A DNA stretch of 19,432 bases, taken from positions 1-19,432 of the forward strand of contig JBCBSK010000061.1 of the NCBI GenBank assembly GCA_039819185.1, given 5' to 3'. Shown piece by piece: positions 1 through 6,316 of this stretch. The notes beneath the pieces are model-generated. The model searched no databases. It saw nothing but the letters and a program-made list of their open reading frames with translations, and was not told the DNA's origin. The position numbers and the translations under genes are program-made. Origin of the DNA: JBCBSK01 sp039819185. Lineage in GTDB: Bacteria > Pseudomonadota > Alphaproteobacteria > Rhizobiales > Tepidamorphaceae. Numbering within the stretch: the first letter of the stretch is position 1; each line of letters begins with the position of its first letter.

Positions 1-126
1 CTGGCCAATCGACAGATGCAGGAACCCTGGTACGAGACCATCGGCAAACAGCTTTTGCAGCCGCTCTTCGGCGCGGCGGATGACAAGCATGTCGCGATAG
101 CGTTGCTTGAGGCGTGGCGCGTCCAT
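1..126 (-). CDS. Thiamine-diphosphate dehydrogenase E1 component, alpha subunit (5' fragment)
   Basis: The gene reads leftward off the window edge, so only its first 42 codons are present. The translation begins MDAPRLKQRYRDM, continues LVIRRAEERLQKLF and ends GFLHLSIGQ. This is the characteristic N-terminus of the E1-alpha subunit of pyruvate, branched-chain 2-oxoacid or acetoin dehydrogenases (an R-x-x-E-E/R helix followed by GFxHLxxGQ). Those enzymes decarboxylate a 2-oxoacid or cleave acetoin using thiamine diphosphate, with a beta subunit and an E2 partner expected further left. The start is supported by a GGAGG five to six bases upstream on the minus strand (around 131-136). The neighbouring SDR on the other side of a shared control region would fit acetoin/butanediol metabolism, but the substrate cannot be decided from 42 residues. 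Confidence 0.8.
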   Translation of the reverse strand, partial: MDAPRLKQRYRDMLVIRRAEERLQKLFADGLVPGFLHLSIGQ

Positions 127-151
127 ATGACCTCCGGGCTGGCCGTCATCA

Positions 152-180
152 GCATCGCTTGCCCGATGGTTGTTTGTCAA
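152..180 (-). promoter_or_regulatory. Candidate promoter for the E1-alpha gene
   Basis: On the minus strand a perfect TTGACA (bases 180-175) is followed after 18 bases by GATGCT (156-151), a weak -10 match. It lies about 50 bp before the E1-alpha start and immediately beside the dyad at 186-208, so a protein bound at the dyad would sit at or just upstream of the -35 box. The -10 match is poor, so this is tentative. Confidence 0.3.
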
Positions 181-185
181 TGATT

Positions 186-208
186 ATGACTTATGAATCA
201 TAAGTCAT
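186..208. promoter_or_regulatory. Perfect 10-3-10 dyad, probable operator between divergent genes
   Basis: The arms are ATGACTTATG (186-195) and CATAAGTCAT (199-208), exact reverse complements separated by AAT. The dyad is AT-rich in otherwise GC-rich DNA. It lies between the E1-alpha start (126, minus) and the SDR start (224, plus), ending only three bases before the SDR ribosome-binding site at 211-217. The symmetry and size suit a dimeric one-component repressor, for example of GntR or TetR type. No regulator gene for it is visible in the window. Confidence 0.6.
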
Positions 209-223
209 TGAAGGAGGTGCGTG

Positions 224-994
224 ATGCAGTTGGACATGACCGGGCGGCATGCCTTGGTGACTGGGGGCGGCAGCGGTATCGGACGTGCGACGGCTCAGGC
301 ATTGCGCGGGGCAGGGGCAGACGTCACGATTGCCGATCGTGCGGAGGAGGCGGCCGAGACGGCTATCGGACTTGGGACAGCGTTCGCATCTCTCGACGTT
401 GCCGATGAGGAGCAGGTCGAGGCCTTGGCTGAGCAACTGGAAACCAGTGGGCGGCCGGTCGACGTGCTCGTAACCTGCGCTGGCGTCCTACAGCGCACGC
501 TGCCGCCTGACGAGTTGACCTGGAAGGAGTGGGATCTTGTGACGGCTGTACATCAGCGCGGCACGTTTGCTTGCTGCCGGGCCTTTGGGGCGCGCATGGC
601 CAAACGCTCCGAAGGCACGATTGTGCTCGTATCGTCGATCGCAGGTCTCCGTGCAGGCCCACTGCATGCCTATGGCCCGGCCAAGGCTGCGATTGCCCAT
701 CTTGCGTCCTGCCTTGCCGCCGAATGGGGGCCAAAGAACGTGCGCGTCAACGCGGTCGCGCCAGGCTTCACTGAAACCGAGGCGCTGCGCCGTGGTATTG
801 AGGATGGGACGCTGGAGAGCGATCGGATGGCGCAGAACTCGGCGCTTGGCCGGCTGGTCTCGCCGGACGAGATTGCCGCGACCATCCTGTTTCTGACGTC
901 ACCATTGGCGTCCGCCATCACCGGGATCACGCTGCCGGTTGATGCGGGGCACATGTGTGCGTCTGATTGGACAGTTTATGGGGGATTGCCCTAG
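224..994 (+). CDS. Short-chain dehydrogenase/reductase (SDR) with altered active-site positions
   Basis: This 256-residue protein is of classical SDR length and folds as a Rossmann NAD(P)-dependent oxidoreductase. GGGSGIG (14-20) is the cofactor loop. Ser138, Tyr150 and Lys154 (YGPAK) form the catalytic set, and NVRVNAVAPG (172-181) is the usual post-active-site strand. Two conserved positions deviate: the structural NAG is CAG (85-87), and the catalytic Asn of the VNxxG motif is His110. The ATG at 224 is preferred over the in-frame GTG at 221 because AAGGAGG (211-217) lies 6 bases from the ATG but only 3 from the GTG. The TAG stop falls inside the CTAG duplicated by the adjacent IS, so the protein is intact. 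It diverges from the E1-alpha gene across the 186-208 dyad. A role in reducing or oxidising an acetoin-like or other alcohol is only an inference. Confidence 0.88.
   Translation: MQLDMTGRHALVTGGGSGIGRATAQALRGAGADVTIADRAEEAAETAIGLGTAFASLDVADEEQVEALAEQLETSGRPVDVLVTCAGVLQRTLPPDELTWKEWDLVTAVHQRGTFACCRAFGARMAKRSEGTIVLVSSIAGLRAGPLHAYGPAKAAIAHLASCLAAEWGPKNVRVNAVAPGFTETEALRRGIEDGTLESDRMAQNSALGRLVSPDEIAATILFLTSPLASAITGITLPVDAGHMCASDWTVYGGLP
991..994. repeat. Target-site duplication CTAG, left copy of the IS
   Basis: CTAG at 991-994 immediately precedes the left terminal inverted repeat and recurs at 1872-1875 after the right one. It contains the stop codon of the upstream SDR gene. Removing the element and one copy would join the SDR stop directly to AGAGCAAAATTCG. 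Confidence 0.8.
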
Positions 995-1018
995 GTCGTG
1001 GTGAGGATTTAAGGATTT
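995..1018 (+). repeat. Left terminal inverted repeat of the IS (24 bp)
   Basis: It begins GTCGTGGTGAGG and ends GGATTT, and is the exact reverse complement of 1848-1871. Its last base is also the last base of the orfB stop codon (TGA on the minus strand, 1020-1018). Confidence 0.9.
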
Positions 1019-1512
1019 CACCTGATCAGTAGGTGGATCGCACCGACGGTGACGAAGCCCATGAAGTTTGCCAAGAGCTTGTCATATCGGGTTGCGATGC
1101 GGCGGAAGTGTTTGAGTTTGTTGAAGAACCGTTCGATCGCGTTGCGTTCTTTGTAAAGGTGCCAATCGCAGACATGAGGGCGGCGCCTGTTTTGGCGTGG
1201 CGGGATGACGGGGATGGCGCCTGTCTCCAGGATCGCGTCGTGGAAGTGTTCGGCGTCGTAGGCACGATCGGCAATCACGGCCCCACATGGTATGTTTTCG
1301 ATCAGCGCTGCACCGAACAGAACCTCGCCACGATGGCCGGGGCTGGCGATCAGGTTGACGGGATTGCCCAGGCTGTCGGTGGTGGCATGGAGTTTGGTCC
1401 CGAGCCCACCCTTGGAGCGGCCAAGGCCCTGGGCATCAGGCCCCCTTTTTCCTTCCTGGCCCCGCTGGCATGTTGGTGTGCGCGAATGACGGTGGCATCG
1501 ACAGAAAGCCAC
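1018..1512 (-). CDS. IS transposase, orfB (catalytic C-terminal half)
   Basis: This frame carries the second and third acidic residues of the DDE triad. The second is in AVIADRAYDAE, and the Glu is in YKERNAIERFF within the conserved stretch that continues KLKHFRRIATRYDK. It is probably not translated alone. Residues before the overlap (CHRHSRTPTCQRG...) are not transposase-like, and the homology begins at GGLGTKLHA after the A5G5 run at 1441-1450. A -1 shift there would join 115 codons of orfA to 142 codons of orfB, giving about 257 residues, a normal IS5-family length. The stop overlaps the left inverted repeat by one base. Confidence 0.85.
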   Translation of the reverse strand: MAFCRCHRHSRTPTCQRGQEGKRGPDAQGLGRSKGGLGTKLHATTDSLGNPVNLIASPGHRGEVLFGAALIENIPCGAVIADRAYDAEHFHDAILETGAIPVIPPRQNRRRPHVCDWHLYKERNAIERFFNKLKHFRRIATRYDKLLANFMGFVTVGAIHLLIR

Positions 1513-1790
1513 TCGAAGTCGCCATCCTCACTCAACGTTCTGAAAATGCTCGTCAAAACGCCGCGCTCGACCCAATCATAGTAACGCCGCTTCACGGTGC
1601 GGTAGTCACCGAACCGGTCGGGCAGGTCGCGCCATCGCGCGCCTGACCGTGCCATCCATAGCAGCGCATCCATAAACAGACGGCTGTTGGTGCGTGGGCC
1701 GCGTTTGCCCTTGCAACCGCCCGGCATGAGGGGTGCAAGGCGCGCCCATTGGTCGTCGGTCAGGCAATCAGGATCGTTGTCGTAAGACAT
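1350..1790 (-). CDS. IS transposase, orfA (N-terminal half with first DDE Asp)
   Basis: The 146-residue frame starts MSYDNDPDCLTDDQWARL and contains the N-terminal domain usual in IS5-type transposases (GGCKGKRGPRTNSRLFMDAL, then WMARSGARWRDLP). The first catalytic Asp is Asp98 (LSVDATVIRAH). After Lys115 the frame departs from transposase sequence (LMPRALAAPRVG...), while the correct continuation lies in orfB one frame back. The minus-strand run AAAAAGGGGG at 1450-1441 is the likely shift site. A GGAGA about 8 bases before the ATG supports the start. Confidence 0.87.
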   Translation of the reverse strand: MSYDNDPDCLTDDQWARLAPLMPGGCKGKRGPRTNSRLFMDALLWMARSGARWRDLPDRFGDYRTVKRRYYDWVERGVLTSIFRTLSEDGDFEWLSVDATVIRAHQHASGARKEKGGLMPRALAAPRVGSGPNSMPPPTAWAIPST

Positions 1791-1847
1791 GACTGGCGTA
1801 TCTCCAAAACCAGTCTTGAATCTGATTTGGACCGAAAACGGAAGCCC

Positions 1848-1871
1848 AAATCCTTAAATCCTCACCACGAC
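1848..1871 (-). repeat. Right terminal inverted repeat of the IS (24 bp)
   Basis: It is the exact reverse complement of 995-1018. The transposase promoter must lie between it and the orfA start at 1790. Confidence 0.9.
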
Positions 1872-1875
1872 CTAG
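1872..1875. repeat. Target-site duplication CTAG, right copy of the IS
   Basis: CTAG abuts the outer base of the right inverted repeat and continues as AGAGC. It is thus the left border (CTAGAGC) of the palindromic repeat unit that ends GCTCTAG at 2006-2012. Confidence 0.8.
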
Positions 1876-1876
1876 A

Positions 1877-1930
1877 GCAAAATTCGATCTGATTTACTCG
1901 TGCCGATCCGATCAGATCGGATGGATTTGC
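1877..1930. repeat. Imperfect palindrome, alphaproteobacterial interspersed-repeat type (unit 1)
   Basis: The left arm GCAAAATTCGATCTGAT (1877-1893) pairs imperfectly with ATCAGATCG...GGATTTGC (1911-1930). The core arms CGATCTGAT and ATCAGATCG are exact reverse complements. The style matches short hairpin repeats scattered between genes in Rhizobiales-like genomes. It lies between the IS and the 3' side of the convergent esterase gene and could act as a transcript 3' stabiliser or terminator. Confidence 0.55.
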
Positions 1931-1950
1931 ACTATGTCTTAAGGTGTTAA

Positions 1951-2008
1951 AGCATCTTCATCCGTTCAGGTTTCAGCGCCAAGCGCGTCAATCTGAACGG
2001 ATGATGCT
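1951..2008. repeat. Imperfect palindrome, alphaproteobacterial interspersed-repeat type (unit 2)
   Basis: AGCATCTTCATCCGTTCAG (1951-1969) pairs with CTGAACGGATGATGCT (1993-2008). The left arm carries a 3-base bulge (CTT), and the loop is about 23 bases. With unit 1 it makes a composite bordered by CTAGAGC (1872-1878) and GCTCTAG (2006-2012), suggesting the two hairpins move or are inherited as one cassette. Confidence 0.6.
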
Positions 2009-2077
2009 CTAGGTCGGCGACACCGGGCCACATGCGCTCAACTGGGCTGGGGAAGCTTGTGCGCGCGCATGGACAGT

Positions 2078-2103
2078 CCCCGGGCGCGCGGCCCCGCCCG
2101 GGG
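2078..2103. terminator. GC-rich hairpin downstream of the esterase gene
   Basis: CCCCGGGCG (2078-2086) and CGCCCGGGG (2095-2103) form a perfect 9-bp stem with an 8-base loop, 19 bases past the esterase stop on the minus strand. No U-rich tract follows on either strand, so it is not a canonical intrinsic terminator. It may stabilise the 3' end or slow transcription. Confidence 0.4.
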
Positions 2104-2121
2104 TCTGCGTTTGGCCCTTTG

Positions 2122-3321
2122 TCAGGCTGCTTGGCGCTGCGTGAGGCTCTGATAGACAGCCGTCTCGAAGTCGAGATAAGTGCCGAAGGAGACTGCATCG
2201 CCAAACGGCAGGATCTGGGTTGCCCAGAAGCCGCCGAAGCCGTTCTGACGGTCGATCCAGTAGAACAAATTCGCGAGGCCTGCCCAGCCGATGGCGCCCG
2301 CCGGTCGTCCGGTCGGCGCTTCTTCCTCATTGGTCATGAACGTATATGACCAACCCTTTTTCAGGCCGGGGAAGAACTCCGCATCATTCGATAGCGACGG
2401 GATGACGCTGTGCAGCATTCCGACTTGCTGATGCGGCTGAAGGCCATTCTTGACGGCTGCGGCCACTGTCTCGGGTTTCAGCACACGGCCATTTGGCCCC
2501 ATTCCGTCGTTCAGCCACATGCGGATGAACTTCATATACTCGCCGACAGAGGCATACAATCCGTGTCCCGACATGTCCAAATCGGGTGCATCGGGTAAGG
2601 CGAAGTCCATCGCCGTCAAGGACCCGTCTTCGCCGCGTGCATGAATGGCTGCCGTACGGGACTTCATGTCGCCCGTCCGGCTGAAGGCCATGTCCGTGAT
2701 GCCGAGCGGAGCGAAAACGCGCTCCTGCAGCACCGCGCCGAGGCGCTTGCCGCGAATGCCTTCGACGACCTGGCCGGCCCAGTCGATGTTGGAGCCATAT
2801 TCCCATTTCTCGCCGGGATCGAAGAGCAGCGGGGTCTTGAGGGCTGCTTCCGTGCACGTCACCACGGAAGGCTGACCATGCTCTGTCGCGAGTTTCAGAT
2901 AATTGTCGTTGAAGAAATCGTAGCCGAAGCCTGCTGTATGCAGAAGAAGCTGGCGCGTTGTGATGTCCGTCTTTGGCGACCGCAGCTTAGGCGTTCCGGC
3001 GCTGTCGAAGCCGTCGAGCACCTGAAGCTCGCCGATCTTCGGCGCATAGGTCTTGGCGGGGGCATCAAGATCAAGCAGACCTTCCTCAACGCACTGCATC
3101 ACGGCCGTACCGCCCACGGCCTTGGTGGTTGAGAAAATCGCGAACACGCTGTCGGTGGTCATCGCGGCATTGTCAGCGAGGCTGCGCACGCCCTTGGCGC
3201 CTTCGAAGATGTTGCTGTCGCGGTCGGTCACCATGGCAACCACGCCAGGCACGCGTGTTCCCATGTCGCCACTCGTCACTCCATCGAGGATCGCGTCAAG
3301 CTTGCTTTGCATGTCGGTCAT
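2122..3321 (-). CDS. Serine hydrolase of the beta-lactamase/esterase (AmpC-like) family
   Basis: The protein has 399 residues, usual for class C-like esterases. The SxxK nucleophile motif is FSTTK (Ser64, Lys67). The general-base Tyr is Tyr175 in WEYGSN. A C-terminal GWAGLANLFYWID and TQILPFGD segment resembles the K/W-x-G and terminal strands of EstB-type esterases. No signal peptide is visible (MTDMQSKLDAIL), so it is probably cytoplasmic and hydrolyses esters or lactones rather than acting as a periplasmic beta-lactamase. AAGGGAG about 10 bases upstream supports the ATG. It lies 100 bp downstream of the monooxygenase on the same strand, with a strong hairpin between them. A Baeyer-Villiger enzyme makes an ester from a ketone and a linked esterase opens it. 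The exact substrate is unknown. Confidence 0.88.
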   Translation of the reverse strand: MTDMQSKLDAILDGVTSGDMGTRVPGVVAMVTDRDSNIFEGAKGVRSLADNAAMTTDSVFAIFSTTKAVGGTAVMQCVEEGLLDLDAPAKTYAPKIGELQVLDGFDSAGTPKLRSPKTDITTRQLLLHTAGFGYDFFNDNYLKLATEHGQPSVVTCTEAALKTPLLFDPGEKWEYGSNIDWAGQVVEGIRGKRLGAVLQERVFAPLGITDMAFSRTGDMKSRTAAIHARGEDGSLTAMDFALPDAPDLDMSGHGLYASVGEYMKFIRMWLNDGMGPNGRVLKPETVAAAVKNGLQPHQQVGMLHSVIPSLSNDAEFFPGLKKGWSYTFMTNEEEAPTGRPAGAIGWAGLANLFYWIDRQNGFGGFWATQILPFGDAVSFGTYLDFETAVYQSLTQRQAA

Positions 3322-3365
3322 CGGTCGTCGCTCCCTTGCAGTGTTTCTTTGTGTCTGCGCGTCAG

Positions 3366-3413
3366 GTGGTGCCGGCGTCGTTGCCGTATAGCGGTCTGCG
3401 GCGCCGGCACCAC
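3366..3413. promoter_or_regulatory. Strong intercistronic hairpin between monooxygenase and esterase genes
   Basis: GTGGTGCCGGCG (3366-3377) and CGCCGGCACCAC (3402-3413) are exact reverse complements, a 12-bp GC-rich stem around a 24-base loop that itself holds a small CCG/CGG stem. It begins 8 bases after the monooxygenase stop and ends 44 bases before the esterase start. No U-tract follows on the minus strand, so an RNA-stability or partial-attenuation element is more likely than a full terminator. Confidence 0.5.
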
Positions 3414-3421
3414 ATATTTGG

Positions 3422-5047
3422 TCAGTTCATCGCGAAGCCAGAATAGCCGCTCTCGGCGACGTCCGCGCATTTCTGCCGATAGGTTCCGACCCCGCCGGTA
3501 TAGGATAGCACGCGGCGCGGCTTGCCTTCGATGTTGGAGCCAAGATACCAGGAATCCGTCTTCGAGATCAGGGTTGCGTTGGCTGTCTCATCGTGATGCT
3601 GGACCCAGGCTTCCTCGGCTTCCGCCGTGGCTTCGATGACGGATTTACCGTTCGCCCGCATATGCGCGATACAGTCGCTAATCCATTCTGTCTGCTGCGC
3701 GAGACACGTCGTCATGTTGCACAGCGCAGCCGAGGGGGCGAGGGGGACGGCTGTCGTGAACATGTTGGGATAGCCATGCACCTGAAGGCCCATCATGGTG
3801 CGGATATCACGGCCCCATTCCTCGGTCAGCGAACGGTTGTCGCGGCCGCGAATGTCGATGCGGGTCAGCGCGCCTGTGCCGGCGTCGAAGCCGGTTGCAA
3901 GGATGATGACATCGAGTTCGTGAACGGTACCGTCGCTGAGCTCGATCCCCTCCGGCGTTACCTGCTTGATCGGATTGTCGCGCACGCCGACAGCCTCGAC
4001 ATTGGGCCTGAGATAGGCTTCGAGGTAGTTCATCTCCAGCGGCACGCGATGGGTGCCGAAGCCGTAATCGGTCGGGATCAGGAGATCGCAGAGACGTTCG
4101 TCCTTGAGGCGCGCACGCATCTTCTCGCGCACGAATTCAGATATCTCTTCGCACACCGCCTCGTCGAAAAACATCTCGGCGAAGGAGGCGAGCCAGAGTT
4201 TGAGTGAGCCATGGGCATGGATGTCTTCAAGCCGCGCCCGGCGTTCTTCCGGTGTCAGTTCCGCCCAGGTCGGCCCGAAGTCATATTCAAAACCGGTGAA
4301 TGTGTTCGGGATCGTGGTCTTCAATTCCTCAAACCGCCCCTTATAGGCGGCACCATCATCCTCGAACCGCGGATTCTTCATCGGCAGCACATATTGCGGC
4401 GTGCGTACGAAAACAGTCAGGTGGTCGACCTTGTCGGCGATGGTCTGGATGACCTGAATGCCTGTCGCGCCAATGCCAACCACGCCGACCCGCTTGCCTG
4501 AAAGGTCGACATCTTGCTTCGGCCAGCGCGAGGTGTGGAAGATCGGTCCCTTAAAGCTGTCCTGGCCAGGGAAGACATTCTCCAGCGGTGCCGAAAGCAT
4601 GCCACAGCAGGTGATAAGAAACTGGGTGTCGATGGTCTCGCCGGTGTCGGTGGTGACGGTCCAGCGTTCGGTGTCCTCGTTCCAGTGGGCTGCTGTGATC
4701 GTGGTCGAGAACTGGATGTCCTTCTTCAGGTCGAGCTCGTCGGCGATGTAGTTCATCCAGCGCTCGATTTCCGGTTGTTCGGGAAAGCGCGAGCTCCAGG
4801 TCCAGTTCTTGTAGAGATCTTCGGAGAAGAAGTATTGATAGATGTAGGATTCGGAATCGAACTTCGCGCCCGGATAGCGGTTCCAAGTCCAAGTGCCCCC
4901 GACACCGTCCGCATTGTCATAGGCGCGTACCTTAAGTCCTTGATTGCGCAGCATATGGAGCTGGTAAAGCCCTGCGACGCCGGCACCGATAATCATCGCG
5001 TCAAGCTTGGTTGCGGTCTGCGCGCCGCCATTCGTTTCACTGGTCAT
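3422..5047 (-). CDS. Flavin-dependent Baeyer-Villiger-type monooxygenase
   Basis: This 541-residue cytoplasmic flavoprotein belongs to the type I Baeyer-Villiger group, which uses FAD, NADPH and O2 to insert oxygen beside a ketone carbonyl. GAGVAG (21-26) is the FAD-binding loop. FKGPIFHTSRWP (165-176) fits the FxGxxxHxxxW(P/D) fingerprint. GIGATG (191-196) is the NADPH loop. GTHRVPLEMNY carries the likely active-site Arg, and LATGFDAGTG is the late ATG motif. An upstream in-frame start at 5152 would add 35 low-complexity residues. The ATG at 5047 is preferred because GGAGG lies 11 bases before it and the protein then starts just before the Rossmann strand. It is followed by an esterase gene and diverges from an AraC regulator, a typical ketone-catabolism arrangement. 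Confidence 0.92.
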   Translation of the reverse strand: MTSETNGGAQTATKLDAMIIGAGVAGLYQLHMLRNQGLKVRAYDNADGVGGTWTWNRYPGAKFDSESYIYQYFFSEDLYKNWTWSSRFPEQPEIERWMNYIADELDLKKDIQFSTTITAAHWNEDTERWTVTTDTGETIDTQFLITCCGMLSAPLENVFPGQDSFKGPIFHTSRWPKQDVDLSGKRVGVVGIGATGIQVIQTIADKVDHLTVFVRTPQYVLPMKNPRFEDDGAAYKGRFEELKTTIPNTFTGFEYDFGPTWAELTPEERRARLEDIHAHGSLKLWLASFAEMFFDEAVCEEISEFVREKMRARLKDERLCDLLIPTDYGFGTHRVPLEMNYLEAYLRPNVEAVGVRDNPIKQVTPEGIELSDGTVHELDVIILATGFDAGTGALTRIDIRGRDNRSLTEEWGRDIRTMMGLQVHGYPNMFTTAVPLAPSAALCNMTTCLAQQTEWISDCIAHMRANGKSVIEATAEAEEAWVQHHDETANATLISKTDSWYLGSNIEGKPRRVLSYTGGVGTYRQKCADVAESGYSGFAMN

Positions 5048-5390
5048 CGTGTCGGTTTCCTCCGCTTTGTTTGGCTTTGTTCCTGGCCGTGTTTCGTTGT
5101 CTCCAACCCCAAGGGATCGGGGATGGGTTGCTGTTGAGCGTCCAGGTGCCAAAAGCCTAAGCGGGGGATGGCCGGCAATCTTGGAGGATCACATCGCCGG
5201 GATGAAGATTCCGGGAGATCTTTTGTATGATCGCGGCAATTGCTTGAACGATTCTGTCTATTTGAATGCGTGCCATCTGGCTGCAATTGATGAAAATCGC
5301 GCTGGCCAGTAAGCTCGTTAAAAAAGTCGGTACTAAAAAATACATCGGCACAATGAGGCCGGCAACGATCCGGCCCGGGGAGGAAAGTCT
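5048..5390. promoter_or_regulatory. Divergent control region between the monooxygenase and AraC regulator
   Basis: There is no gene in these 343 bp. The region is more AT-rich toward the regulator side. It holds a direct repeat TCGGTAC (5327-5333) / TCGGCAC (5345-5351), 18 bp apart around an A-tract, and two GCAATTG copies at 5236-5242 and 5283-5289. Either pair could be half-sites for the adjacent AraC protein. No convincing -35/-10 pair was found on either strand. Confidence 0.4.
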
Positions 5391-6284
5391 TTGACGGAGC
5401 TTATCGCGCCGGAGACGCTGCCTGTTTTCGTGCCCGGACGCATTTTGCTCGACAGCGGTGGATTGGGTTGGAACGGCGTCGCGTTACGCAAATACGCCTA
5501 TTACGGCCAGGACGTCGAGATCCCGGGATTACGAGACTACATGTTGGTGTCGTACCAGCAGGGTGTCACGCCCATGCAGCGAACATTTGGTGGCCGCTGG
5601 ACACAAACGACGTGCGGCCCGGGTGCTGTATCTCTTCTAACTCGGTCACAGGTATCGCATTGGCATTGGACCGAGGACGTCGAGGTCACACACGTTTATC
5701 TTACTCAGAAATTCGTCTCCGACATCGCCAGTGATGTTTCTGGCAGGACCGCTGATACGGTTGATCTGGCGGACGTCCTGCGGACCGATGATGCGGTGAT
5801 GACAATGGCGATCAACACAATTGCCGCTGAGGCGCGCGGCGCTGGCCTTGGCAACGAACTCTATGTCGAAGCCGTCGCACGTCAGCTCGTGATCCACCTT
5901 CTTCGGGAATATGCAGACGTTCGGTTTCGTCAGACGGCGCGGCCCGGCAACCTCAGTCAGGCCCAACTTGACCACATTGTCGGGTTCATAGAAGCCAACC
6001 TGCACGCAACGCTCGATCTCGATACCATCGCCGCCGAGGTGAACATGGGAACGAGCACGTTCACGCGTTACTTCCGCCGCACGACCGGGACGACCCCCTA
6101 TGCCTTCGTACTAGAACGCCGTCTCGATCGTGCACGCCACCTGTTGGCGGAAACACAGACACCGACCAAACAGGTGGCGGCGCAATGCGGCTTTTGTGAT
6201 CAGGCACATCTGACGCGACTTTTCTCACGTCGCTACAAGACGACGCCGATGGCTTATCGCAATGCGGTGCTGGAGCACGGTTGA
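5391..6284 (+). CDS. AraC/XylS-family transcriptional regulator
   Basis: The protein has 297 residues. The C-terminal 100 (about 188-290) form the double helix-turn-helix AraC DNA-binding domain, with LDLDTIAAEVNMGTSTFTRY as the first HTH and KQVAAQCGFCDQAHLTRLF as the second, then the terminal TTPMAYR signature (usual form TPxxYR). The N-terminal 180 residues resemble the AraC ligand-binding half. The TTG start at 5391 is chosen because GGGGAGG (5377-5383) lies 7 bases upstream and no in-frame ATG or GTG is as well placed. It is transcribed away from the monooxygenase/esterase pair and is the obvious candidate activator, with a ketone or its hydrolysis product as effector; that assignment is by position only. 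Confidence 0.9.
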   Translation: MTELIAPETLPVFVPGRILLDSGGLGWNGVALRKYAYYGQDVEIPGLRDYMLVSYQQGVTPMQRTFGGRWTQTTCGPGAVSLLTRSQVSHWHWTEDVEVTHVYLTQKFVSDIASDVSGRTADTVDLADVLRTDDAVMTMAINTIAAEARGAGLGNELYVEAVARQLVIHLLREYADVRFRQTARPGNLSQAQLDHIVGFIEANLHATLDLDTIAAEVNMGTSTFTRYFRRTTGTTPYAFVLERRLDRARHLLAETQTPTKQVAAQCGFCDQAHLTRLFSRRYKTTPMAYRNAVLEHG

Positions 6285-6316
6285 GGCGCGCTCAAAATCG
6301 CCAGTATTGATACAGC

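Larger units (their letters stand above)
995..1871 (-). mobile_element. Complete IS5-family (IS427-like) insertion sequence, 877 bp
   Basis: The element is bounded by perfect 24-bp terminal inverted repeats, 995-1018 and 1848-1871, whose outer bases are GTCGTGGTGAGG. It is flanked by a CTAG direct repeat. It carries two overlapping minus-strand frames, orfA and orfB, that together encode a DDE transposase. Length, CTAG target and two-frame organisation match the IS427 group of the IS5 family. The perfect ends and intact duplication suggest a recent and potentially mobile copy. Confidence 0.92.

Noticed and set aside
1..183. Plus-strand open frame at the left edge ending at a TGA at 181-183
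   Set aside because: The minus strand of the same bases gives a clear E1-alpha N-terminus with a good ribosome-binding site. The plus frame shows no family motifs.
3593..4207. 204-codon plus-strand frame
   Set aside because: Antisense to the monooxygenase; composition and lack of motifs mark it as a shadow.
5048..5152. 35-residue N-terminal extension of the monooxygenase
   Set aside because: The added residues are low-complexity and precede the FAD strand unnecessarily. The ATG at 5047 has a GGAGG and normal family length.
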